64,000 nucleotides of DNA from Enoplosus armatus (lineage: Eukaryota > Chordata > Actinopteri > Centrarchiformes > Enoplosidae), in the NCBI RefSeq assembly GCF_043641665.1, contig NC_092200.1, positions 5,675,694 to 5,739,693 of the forward strand, given 5' to 3'. This document shows, in pieces, positions 45,321 to 56,646 of the stretch. Position 1 is the first letter of the stretch, and every line of letters starts with the position of its first letter. Position numbers and translations under genes: made by a program. The notes under the pieces are model-generated. The model saw nothing but the letters and a program-made list of their open reading frames with translations. It was not told the origin of the DNA and did no database searches.

Positions 45321-48300
45321 AGCCGCGTCACGATACTTTTTGTGTCTGGTGTCTTGCTCCTATGTGGGGTGGTTGGCTATTTGAAGTTACAAAGAGAAGC
45401 CATTTATTTATATTTACTTATATTATATTATATTATATAATAAACAATGTAACTTTTAATAATGTGCAGATTATTATTGCCATGAGCTTTAAATGTGAGT
45501 ATTAAAAAGTTTCCTAACCCGCCCGTCAGTAGTGTACATAATAAACAACACATTTTCCATAAGAGTGCGTGTGAATCATGGTGAACACACACATGCTGGA
45601 GTGGTGCTAAATGAGCTCCTCTTCCATGTCAAAGACTTAAATATTAATCTAGTGCTTTGCATGAATAAAAAACCACCTCGAATGTTAGCGAGCAAATGAA
45701 GGAACGAGCCATAATTCACTCTAACCAACACTAATGACACACAATGTAATTAACAGATAACGCAATTAATTAATTTGGATTTACCGCGACACCTTTGTGG
45801 CTTTGAAGTCACTTGTTTACTCGAATTAAGCCGTTTTGTTGATGCACATCCACAGGACCTTTTAAGTGCAATGGAGACGGCTGTGAGCGAGGTAAGAAAT
45901 GAGCTGAAAAACACTGTCCAGACGGTGTTGCACTTGGGGAAAACATAAGACGTTTTGGCAAGGCTCCAGGATTTCACTTACAGTGTTGTCACAACTTGTT
46001 TACAGCGTTCTACACACTTTACTGTAATCATCTTGTGAGGTATAGGAAGACAGTTTGCACTTTCATGTGTTTATGGAGCTTGAATAACTGGACTAGCTCT
46101 ACAGCATGAATGAAAAAGTTTATGCACGATCATATCCTCTTCAGACATATTACTATAACACAACCCTGACTGCCTAACTAAACATTAATGCAGTTTCCAT
46201 GACTTCAAGACTTTTCTGGGTACGGTTCAACGAGCATTTCTGCTGTGTGAAATAAAATGTGGGGTTTTTTGTCACACGCACCTGCTACGCAGTTATTGTA
46301 CATTATAACAACAGTCTTGAGAGAATATTGACAGAGCCAGAATGTGAACATTACTTTTATGCAGCAAAATGTTGGATTATTACAGCGTTTTTTAGCTCCG
46401 TCAAATAAAAAGTCCACAGCTGCCAGTGTAAAAAGGGAGAAGGGAAATGAAAATATAATATGCATTGCTTTCATTCACACAATTATTGCCTCACATGTGG
46501 AAGATGGTAATATGAAGTGTTCCTATAACAGCTGGGTCACAGTCTTTTCGCGGCGTGTTGAATATATTCATGATCTGGCCGTAAGATGGTAACTCTCCCT
46601 CTCTGATTCCTTATATCCTCTCTGTCTTGCGTTGAGCAGCGCAGAGGCTGATCAGCACGGACAGTTTTTGTCTGCGGGGAAACACGAGAGGAGACAGGAG
46701 TGACACAACTGTGGCCTCCTGCTGAGAAAAGAGAGGAGGTAAAGCAGGAGGAGAGGGTGGCTAGTAGATAAATAGACTAATCTAATTTGTTACCTCAGCC
46801 AAATGTATTCCAAACCCTCCTCTGTGCCTCGCTGTCCCAGCCCGTGGTGGATGATGCTAAAATGTTTGGGCAGGAAGGGACACTACTGGGAGAGAGCTCG
46901 CCCAGAGGAAGTTCAACACTATCCCACGGTCCTCTCTGACACATTGCACAATTCTGTATTCTGCATTTAAAACCTTTGCCCGTCCCCGTGCTGCAATGAA
47001 ATGCATATACTTATGCAAATCAGAGTCTACAGAATAACCTATGATATCACTCTCATAATGCATTGATAGTAATATATATCGCCAATGGAAATTGAAACTG
47101 AGAGATGTTGTCTCATTGGACCAAAAACCAAAAGTACAGATCAATTTAAAATGGCAAATGACTGTGCTCCCTGAGCCCATTTCTAAGAAGTGAGTAATAG
47201 ATCTCTGATCATAGGCTATTACAGCCTGGTCAGGCAGGGGCTAGGCTGCCTGTGGAATACAGAGAGCACTCCTTGACTTTTACATCAAAAAGATGCCTCA
47301 GAGAAAGTCCTCGGAGCCCTGGGCACCGTGGATCTCTGGGGCCGCACCACATGAGGAGTACAGTCGAATCCTTGGTTTCATCTTTCTCTCTGGTCTTTAT
47401 TAATGGCGGCAGGATTCTAATTCAGAGAGTTGTGCTGAGTTCACTGATGCTAATCGCACGTGCCTGTTTTCAGATGGAGGGAGCGTATGGTGAAGGAACA
47501 TTTCATACAGCGGAAGCAGGCTGCGGCAATTTGAGAAGTCAGAAATTCTTATTAACTGAGAGAATTATTGATATCAGAGGACATCGACAGGAGTTCCACT
47601 TTAACCCTTGTGTTTTGTTGACATTGGCTTCACTTCCTAATTAGTCAGGTTTCCATCCAAACACATATCTGCAAAAGGATATTAATGCAAATATCAGGAT
47701 CATTGAGATAAAGAGCTGGTGGCGCTAATTCTCCAGTCAGGTTATGTATTTAAAACAGTTAAAACTCAAACAAACGACAACGACGTGTGAACACGATACA
47801 AATATGTAATTTGGGTTTGTTTAATGTATTCATTTGAGGAAGCGTCTGAGGATGCTTTTCAGTGACGCCAAATTGTTTTAATTATTCAAGCTTCTCGTCG
47901 TCTTCGCAGACAATGAAAACTCCACGTGTGAGATGAAAATTCATATGAGCCGATGCAAATGAAGACCTTTTTGATCTGACAGTCAAAATTGATGGGTGGG
48001 TCCTTAGATCACTACAACGGTATGATGAGAGATGAGAGAAAAGAAATTTGAAATTCAAATTTCTATCTTATTACGTGGTCTCCGTGTTGCAGGTATACGG
48101 CGGCGCTGAGAGTGGACACACAGCGGATATGGAGTATACTAGATAAATTGGCATTTTAAAGCCTTGCTGGAATCATTTTTGTAGAAGAGCCTCAGAAAAT
48201 ATCATTGTGCAATAACGACTTCTCAGCCTTTCTCGATATTCCCATCCTGATAACAATATTTTACAACACTCCCCAGGTCAACCTTAAAGATTTTGTGGTC

Positions 48301-48641
48301 CTTGAGGGCTGAAATGTTTTGCATCTAAATGTCTTATTTGCAGTGTTTCTGGGTTCAACAGCATGCATAAACATAAAAAGGACTGTGTTTATATACCATC
48401 GCCTTTAGTGGGTTCTTATTGATCAAAGTTGACAGCTACACATGTTGGATAAAGAGAAACATCACGATGATGTATTTTTGTTGCATTATTTATCATGGCT
48501 GGCCTGGTAGGGCGACGGTCCCTGAGGTAATATGTCTCCTGATACATTATATCAGACAAATCTCTGGCTCACTCTGGAGAGTTTTTGCCTCAGAGTTTTA
48601 TAATGCATTCATTTACTGTTATGTAACATTTATGTTTTAGG
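45321..48641. other. No gene seen
   Basis: Includes the longest unassigned open frames of this part: 47252-47644 (+, 130 codons) and 46857-47180 (-, 107 codons). Neither has a recognisable domain, repeat pattern or exon-like border. Confidence 0.45.
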
Positions 48642-48666
48642 GAGTGTGTGTGTGTGTGTGTGTGCG
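48642..48666. repeat. (GT)n microsatellite
   Basis: About 12 GT units, with a GC interruption at the right. Confidence 0.9.
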
Positions 48667-49951
48667 TGTGCGAAATCACCGGAGAATAATATCGGCCGCT
48701 AATTTCATGTTTTATTTATTATCAAACTGCAGTCATCTGGGAAGGACTTACATTGTGTTTGCTTAATGTGAGACACTTTTGTGGAGCTAGCTTGATGTAT
48801 TCAATAAAAAGGTCTCCAGATGAATCGAATTTTGAATTGTGGGCCATTGTTGCTATTGAATAACTTTGATTAAAGACAGGAAGGATGGGTATTCAGTAAA
48901 ATCATATTCAATTTTAGATTAAGAAAGGCACACAACTACTTTTTATTTAACTATAACAACTAAAACTAGGGTGATTTCAAGGGGAGCGCCCCCACTGTTT
49001 TTTTTTTAGTATTGCAGGGCCGTGAAGTTGGGGGAATTGTGAGAGACAGATTAAAAAGAGAATAGTCAAAGCAGAGGCCGCGATATCCTGGTCAAACACC
49101 GAAAACACTGGATCCTACATCTCCCATGATGCAACTTGATAGTGTCTTTCATTAGACCCTCCTTGAACTCTTCTGTTTCCATCAAACAATTTAAAATCTT
49201 GAGCCCAATCCGAGACAACAGAAGACAAACTGAGCCGTACTCCTAGTGACAAATACCTTCATGTTTCTCAATGTACCCTGCTTTCGACTGTTTTCACTGG
49301 GACTATTTATAAGGTGGAAAATAGTTCCAATGAAAAACAATATATTTACCTTTATTTGATAGCAGACAGTCAGAGTTAACAGGAAATTGTGGAAGAAAAA
49401 GAAACATGCAACAAAGGTCCATTGAAAGTACAAATGTGTACACTGTAAATTATTTTTGTTCAATTTGGGCACAACAAACTAAATTTCTGCCACATCCATT
49501 GTATTGAATTGGTAGAAAATATCTCAGAGGTGGACATCTCAAAACCTCAGAAGATAAAACCAAAATATTCTGTTCGGTATGTTAGAAAAATGTGAGGGGG
49601 TTTTGTTATTTGGGTGAGTTTACCCATCAAGGTAGAATCTACAATCTAATCTAAAGGTAAGGACCAGAGGGAAAGGACTGACATCACTTATGTCCCATAG
49701 CAGATAGGCAATTATTATATCTAATTAATTACAAGCTGCCAGATTGGATTAAGACTGAATTATTAACATGCCACTTTCCCCACAATACTTGTAAACAAGG
49801 TAATGCTGAGATTATTGCATGTAAACACAACTATAGCACTAATGACATGCTCAGCCCCAGTTGTCTGATCTTGCTCTGATTAGCTGCTGCAGACCCTCAT
49901 GGAGATGGATTATTAGATTTCACTCAAGTGACTGAAGGATTTGGAGGTCTG

Positions 49952-49960
<9 letters not shown>
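48667..49960. other. No gene seen
   Basis: 49110-49135 has CCTACATCTCCCATGATGCA, a phrase found in some fish repeats, but no borders can be drawn. Confidence 0.4.
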
Positions 49961-50005
<45 letters not shown>

Positions 50006-50006
50006 C
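49961..50006. repeat. (GT)n microsatellite
   Basis: About 22 GT units with one TT interruption. It produces poly Cys-Val and Thr-His frames that are not genes. Confidence 0.95.
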
Positions 50007-50956
50007 ACGAGGTACTGTAGAGATTTTAGAGTTTGAAGATGTTTTGAAGTGTGTTAAACAGCTCCGAGTTGTTGTAAAAAAAAGAATTTCTGCCAAAGCA
50101 CCCATTGTGCAGAGAGCTCCCACAGGATACGTGTGCTGTTTACATGTGCTGTCTGGGTGTGTGAAGCTCATTTTGTTCAGATTCAATATAAAGAATCAAC
50201 ACATCAGCAGGAGCGAAACATCCCTTTTTTTTTGAGGCTTGAGATTGTTTTTTTTATTGCAACTTTTTGTTCCTGGTTCACATGACTTCAGATCTGTCTA
50301 ACTACAATACTCACACGTCTACATGTATATTTTTATATATATATTTTTGTTTATAATGTTTTTGGTGACGGAAATGTGTAAATTCAATTACATGCTTATT
50401 ACTGAGGTCACAGTTAAAGGTGGTGTTGCACCAGGAGGAGTTTCCTTCCCATTTAAGACATACTTGAAAAAAAAAGCTTGTTTACAGAATTTATTACACT
50501 CATGTACAGCAGTCCGCATCATGCATTTTGCTCTTCCCATATCGATTGAAAAACTGTGGCTTAATTATGATAATTCGGGGGGTTTTTGCCGTGCAATTTC
50601 CCCGCTCTCCACAGAGACTTGTAATTAATCCATTACAAACAACACCTGTTATTCAATACGTTGATGAAGACACCTCTGAGGTAAAACATTAAAATGGTGG
50701 CAATGGCAGTACAGCGCACCAATGCGTGTGACTTGTACTCTTCAAAGGGGCGATTAAGCTTTCCTGATTGATTTCCCCCCATGAATCATAATAACAGTGG
50801 TGGGTAAACTCCGCCGCAGACTGGAGACCTAGGCACAGAATATGCATTTTTCATTCCTGAAAAGACAGGGGTAGATTTCTGATGCTGGTTGTTGTTGTCG
50901 TGTTACCTTTTTTATTTTTATGGCATTTATTTGTTGTCTTTAGCAACACTGAAGCA
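50007..50956. other. No gene seen
   Basis: Short ORFs only, with AT-rich patches near 50330-50350. Confidence 0.45.
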
Positions 50957-51549
50957 ATAGCTTGACATTTGGCTTTCTAGCAGAGAGTTAGATGAGAGGA
51001 TTCTCAAGTGTGACTGTTAAATATGAAGCTGCAGCCATTAGCCGATTAGCTTAGCTTAGCATAGAGACCCGAAACAGCTAGTCTGGCTCTGTCCAAAGGT
51101 AAAAAGATCCACTTACCAGCACCTTTAAAAACTGGGGTGTAAAAATGTCAATTTGCTATTTTACTAGGGTGTTTTGTGCTGGGACCAGTTGCCAGCCAAC
51201 CAGCGGACTCCAGGAAGTTACTGCTCGCAGCCAAGAGGTAGCATGGCATACAACACCCCGTACAACAGTGAATTATTGTTTTCACACTTGTTGGCGTGTT
51301 ACACCAATAACGTGTTAATTGGTGAGCTTCAGAGGTGCTGGTGGATTAATTTTCTTACCCCTGGACAGAATCAGGCTAGCTGCTCCCACCTTGTTTCCAG
51401 CCTTTATGCTATGCTAAGCTAATTGACTGTTGGTGGTAGCATCATTATTTACCGTACAGCCATGAAAGTGGTATCAATCCTCTCAGCTAACTCTCTGCCA
51501 GAAAGCTAATGAGCGTATTTTTCCCAAAATGATGAACAACTCCTTTAAG
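50957..51549. mobile_element. Palindromic MITE family P, near-complete copy
   Basis: The left side has CTTGACATTTGGCTTTCTAG, AGCTTAGCTTAGCATAGAGA and AGTCTGGCTCTGTCCAAAGG. The right side has CCTGGACAGAATCAGGCTAG, TATGCTATGCTAAGCTAATT, GAAAGTGGTATCAATCCTCT and GAGCGTATTTTTCCCAAAAT. The two sides are inverted relative to each other, as in the copy at 1985-2606. The 82-codon frame inside is chance. Confidence 0.75.
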
Positions 51550-53654
51550 AAACTCCAAACATAGATTCAAAACACTGATCATCATAGTACTTTAAAGGGT
51601 GATATACTATTTAATTAGGAATACTATCAAGGACATTGTTGACAGCCAACTTGCTGTCATTGTTAGTAATGATGTTTTCATTCAGTCAGTCAGAAATTGT
51701 GAAAATGAATACAGCAAGAAAACTGCATTAGAAATAATGACAGTATCCCAATGAACACCTTTCAGCTGCTCCAGTTATAATTAATTGGAGACTTTGTGCA
51801 CTAAAAACAGTTTCAACAATGCCTGTCTAAACTTTTCCGTTTGATTGAGTTTTATATCCGGGCGGCGCTGTGAGTCCCGAGCCATAAATGCATCCTGATC
51901 CTCCGGAAATCATCCTGGATTACTGTCAAAGTCACATTTTCTATAATTTACAATTCATTTTCTATGGATCTGCTCAGTGCGAAGTCAGACTGACATTCCA
52001 CATTATGGCACAGGACAACATTTTCTTTCTTATTTCCAGTGTGAGGAGACAGAAGCAAATGTTCACTCAGGATTTGAAGCTAAATATAATATGAAGACGT
52101 CTACGAGAAATTTTGACAAGTTGAGACACTGTTTCTCTCCAAAATTCTGTCGTCAATGCACCGTCACTGTTTACAGCGTTAGAATTGTTTACATCCTTCA
52201 CATCTACAGCAAACTGTCAGTATCATATGTAGCATAGCAAGAATATCTAAAATACAGGGAGCATGTTGGTCGAAATTCCTCCACCATATATTAAGGCCTT
52301 CGAAATAATCCCTGTGGATGACATGTTCCTATTTAGCCAGCCTTTCAAACAGCTGCTGCCTTATTGTCCTGACATTTCCAGGGAATTAGTTATTATTCAG
52401 ACGTGTTTATTGAGACTTATTGTCTGATCTTGTATTATTAAACTCCCTCTCTATTCACTCTGAGCGGCAACTAGAATATTCTGCTTTACTAAAGTGCTTT
52501 GCCTTCGACTCTGAGATATGAAGAGCATGCAATCAGCTTCAGCCTATGAGGAGACATATTACACAAAACAGTATTCTCCATATATGGTTAAGGCATGAAA
52601 TTAAATAATGAAACATGTATGTAAAAAGGTGAAAGCATTATGTGGGAACAATCTGCCCTCATCAAGAAGCAAACAGCGAAGCAAGTTTCATTACAAGGTA
52701 AGGCACAGATGGCGCCAACAAGTGTTAATTTACAACTGTTCAACTGTGGCTTAACCTATCCTTTCTTGCAAAAAAAAACTTCCCATCAAACAGCTTGTGA
52801 AACACCCTCAAAGTCTCCAGTCTAGACTGTCAGAACACCAAATAGACTGTTCCTTTGAACTCTTCAAAATAGAAAGTTAAAAGCAAAAGAGGTGTTAACG
52901 CGGGAGATACTGGAGGACACAGTGTCTTGTTAACAAGGTCCATCATGTGTGGGGAGAAACTTTCAGAGTGTGTTCTCATTTAGAGTTGATTTACTGAAAA
53001 CCAGAAGGGAGGCTTATTGTGCAACTGAGAAAGGTCAGGAGTAATTTTTGACTAATGTTGTTTTTATCTTTGGCTTGCTGTCTTCCTGATTAATTATGTT
53101 CAAGATGAACATGCAGAGAGACTGAGGTTACTAACTGTGGCCTGAGTGTGGGTGTGCAAAGCACTGATACCTTCAGTTTAGCAAGTTGAGATAGCAGGAG
53201 ACACACAGTTTGGGTCAGAAAAAATGTAATTAACCCTTTTTCCTTATAAGTTATGACATATTGAGTTGTTGAAAGCTTAAAAATACAGCCAGTTGCTTTG
53301 GATATGTCTGCAGCAATAGGTCAAAGATTTGACCATGCTGGACTGATAGAAAGTTATGTTTTAAGAAGATGAGCCATTGTGTGCTACACAAAATACTGTA
53401 CATTATGTTCACTTTATGATATTTATTGTTTCATTGCAGCAAGAACCATCCTCCCACAACCTGCCACCCCATCACCTATTACCATCATACACATTTAAAA
53501 TGTCCTTAAGCAAGCACATTAACAATGGTAAGTCAATCATGAAGTTAAGTTTTATGAGCACACGTTTAGAAATATTTAAAAAGTATTCCACATGGCAGTG
53601 AACATATTAATATAAAAGGAGCCCATCTAAATGAACAAACAAGAGCAAAAAACA
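51550..53654. other. No gene seen
   Basis: Short ORFs only. No recognised repeat or splice-bounded coding segment. Confidence 0.45.
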
Positions 53655-54045
53655 AGACTAAGAGTCTACAGCCATGCTAGCAACTCTGTGAGACTGTTAG
53701 CAGGTATAACGTTTACTATGTTGACCATCTTAGTGTAGCAGATGTTAGCATTCAAATATTTACTAATTAGCACCAAACACAAAGTAGTCATTATTTGTAG
53801 CGGCCATTATTTTTGCTGATATTTGGACATAAACCAAAGTGCTGAAAAAATAAAAGAAATTTGACCTGATGGTGGCGCTGGATAAAAGTCAGGGAATCAC
53901 AAATTACAATTACAATTCATCCTGTGGGGAACATACTATAAGTAACCAAATTTAATGACAATTCATCCAATAATTGTTGAGGCATGTCACTGGGATCACC
54001 AAAGTCACTGACAACGACCCATAATGCCACGCCACTATCTGTGAA
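53655..54045 (-). mobile_element. Dispersed repeat family M copy
   Basis: On the plus strand: AGTCTACAGCCATGCTAGCA, TACTAATTAGCACCAAACAC, ACATAAACCAAAGTGCTG, GACCTGATGGTGGCGCTGG and ATTCATCCTGTGGGGAACAT. This is the reverse order and strand of the copy at 28640. Confidence 0.7.
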
Positions 54046-54653
54046 CCGTCAGGATAACATGATTTGTTTTATCATCCTATTTCAAGGTTCAAAATAGACT
54101 TGTGGATGTGACAAAAAGAGGAACACTTCCAATGTTAAAAACCAAAGGCTCCTCTTGATTTTATCTTGGAGTCAGGATGGATAGGAGCTCTCCATCTAAG
54201 CACCTTGGCCCCAAAATGTTAAGTGGAGTTAAAAGATTGGCTAATGCAGCTTGGATCGAAGCCACTTTACACCCTTTGCGTTATTAAAGGCATTTTGAAA
54301 TCACTTCTGTAAATGTTAGGATACAGGAGCAAAGAGGAGCTGAAATTTTATGAAATATGCATGCACACATTACATCCTCGGTCTTCATCCTGTTACACCT
54401 CCAGCAGGAGGCGCCCAAGAGCCCAAAAGTAAAATAAATAAATAAATAATCCAGTAAATATGGAATAGCAGACTGCAGTCACACCGACTGATATTGTCGA
54501 GGATCGCTGACCCTGTCACCCTGTCAGAAAGATTTAACCCAGCGGAGGATCATTGTCACCATCATTCTGTTGATCCCTAAATATAACTTTAGTCGGACAA
54601 GGATAGCCTCTTAAATCAAGAGCTTTTCTCTTTTTTTTTTTTTTTGCACATCT

Positions 54654-55560
54654 CTATTTATCACCACACTCTGAAATTACATTACAGGATGCAGTAAATC
54701 TCACAATTGAACCCTCAGAGGTGGACCCTAGGATACATGACCTTTTCCAGCTGCTCACTCTCCATCTGAGTGGGGCAGGCCACGTTTTTCCAGATGTAGA
54801 TGTATATTCTGATCCTGACAACATCACATTGAGCAGCAAACCACATTGAATGAGGCAAAATAATGTATTTCTCTGAAGAGGTACTACCTTAATATCAAGG
54901 CACAGCGGATGCCTGGACTCTCTCCAGATCTTTTGATATCCTGTCCACGAATATAACAAACGCTCAGTGGGACAATGTGCCTCTTTGCTATAGACTAACC
55001 TTTGGCTTGAATGAACAAGAATGCAGACATGCTGTATCTGTCACTCTATGTGAGAGCTGTATTCAGGTTCGTAAGAGTGAATGACTTGCAACACCAGCAG
55101 CAGCCCCAATTCCCCAATGCTCCTAATGCATATCCCCACTGGATCCCTTGGGGAATACAGGCCTTTTTTAGGAACATAAAATGAAGACACGATTAGCAAT
55201 CTCTTCTGACCCGCTGGTTATTTTTAATGGAGTCACAGGCTGGACCACCTTTCGAATGAATCCACACTATTCGTCTTCCTTTTCAGTTTCTTCGCATTTC
55301 CAAAAAGGCTATGTGATCTTGTTGATCTGGTTGTTTGAACATATCCTCCGGGCCCTTCTTTAAAGACAAAGACCACCACCCAGGCCTCCGGTCCAACGTC
55401 ACTGTTCCTGAAATCTCAATGTCATTTGAGACATGGATCAACCATGACACCCTGATATCCAGAGCCCTCATTACTTCAGCACATATCTTGTCCACCCCTG
55501 GCACCTTCCCACTGTGGAGACCTATGCAGTGACCTCTGACAAAGAGATGAGCAAGGACTC
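54654..55560 (-). pseudogene. Degraded LINE reverse-transcriptase fragment
   Basis: Read from 55510 down, PGVDKICAEVMRALDIRVSW is followed by a frame-shifted TGVV-FKxG segment. This is the familiar KAPGVDxIRPExLKALD to TGVVVPxFKKGD stretch of fish non-LTR RTs. In the lower part (54780-54654) APLRW and LGSTSEGS resemble the YLGxxFTSEG thumb region. The catalytic middle is missing and several stops are present, so it is non-functional. Clade not assigned. Confidence 0.65.
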
Positions 55561-55736
55561 TCTTACGAATACTTAGGAGAGGGTGTTACTATTGAGTTTT
55601 GGATTTGGTTAAAGTGTTTCTTCCACCTTCTGACAATATTGCGAGTCAGTTATTAGTAATTTATCAACTCTTTATATTGAGAACAGCCAGACTTTCAAGA
55701 AATTGTTTGCCTGAATCTTTTGGAGGTTAAGGGGTC

Positions 55737-55810
55737 AATATGAATCAGAATCAGAATCAGAAACTGTTTATTGCCAAGTAACATACATTACAAGGAATTT
55801 GCCGTGACTC
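55737..55810 (-). mobile_element. LINE 3' tail with (GAATCA)n end
   Basis: TATGAATCAGAATCAGAATC then AAACTGTTTATTGCCAAGTA and ACAAGGAATTTGCCG are the reverse complement of the LINE 3' terminus also seen at 40440-40485. The hexamer repeat is the usual 3' terminal repeat of that group. It is probably a separate insertion from the RT fragment at 54654-55560, because the order on the minus strand is wrong for one element. Confidence 0.7.
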
Positions 55811-55939
55811 ATCCCAAGTGCTTGTCAGATGTCAATTCATGTCTGAAACCCCCTCCACCCGCACCTTTCTGATGATGAAATAGGAGGAACGCTGAGCTCA
55901 GGCTGGCTCAACCACGTGATGAGTGAATCGACGGTGAAA

Positions 55940-56646
55940 AGTTGTGTAAAGTGTTTACCAGGGTTTCAGGTAAGGCCTCCATCCTTTTCATGTCGATTGG
56001 CAGTAGATGGTACACCCATATGGCTTGGTGGTAATTAAATCCCCAAGACCTAACAACAAATTGTTTTACCAGTACTACCTGCCATGACTAACGGCATGAA
56101 TGTCTTTGAGTAGAGATTGTTTAAAAGATGATGCCATTTGAATGATTATCAAGTCTTGCCATCTATCTCTACGTTTAACTTCTTTTTTTTTTGCAATAAC
56201 AATAATACTATTATCTGTTACGTTGTAGGGTGGCAAGCTACAACCATTTTAGGTGAAGAACGATGGGTCACAGCTGAGCAGAATCGCCCTCCTCACAATC
56301 CTGCCGATCAAATTAGCTGGTGTTCATTCGTAAGTTTTGATATTGCACCATTCTACAGCCATACATAAAATATTATTTCTGTCATTTGTGGGAATTCATG
56401 ATGCTCTTTATCGTGTTTAATATAGACCTGTGAAAACCATGTGTCTCCACAGCATCAACTTTTCATGAGCTAAGAATGCAGCCCTGTTTTCAGCTTCAGT
56501 ACAATTTGAGGTACTGCACTAGTATTTTCATTCCATCCTGCTTCATACTTCACTGCAGATATTTAACAGCTATAGTTACTGGTTACTTTTCAGATTAAGA
56601 TTTTACCTACAAAACATGATCAGTTTATAAAATGATGCATTGCTAT
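55940..56646 (+). repeat. Left copy of an asymmetric tandem duplication (707 bp)
   Basis: 55940-56194 matches 56647-56901 at offset 707. 56192-56648 matches 58831-59287 at offset 2639. Only about three substitutions were seen in roughly 710 bp (at 55971, 56129-56130 and 56287), so the copies are very recent or allelic. This copy lacks the 1.93 kb present between the two parts in the right copy. Confidence 0.93.

Noticed and set aside
45068..45331. Several overlapping open frames on both strands
   Set aside because: They are by-products of the 20/21/61-bp tandem repeat. The peptides are periodic, with no start context or neighbours.
47252..47644. 130-codon plus-strand open frame
   Set aside because: No recognisable domain, no coding-like composition that I can see, and no splice-bounded partner exons. 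Left as chance, though untested.
49956..50186. Cys-Val and Thr-His repeat peptides
   Set aside because: Translations of the GT microsatellite.
54654..55810. Treating the RT fragment and the LINE tail at 55737-55810 as one element
   Set aside because: Both read on the minus strand but the tail lies 5' of the RT part, which is the wrong order for a single LINE copy.
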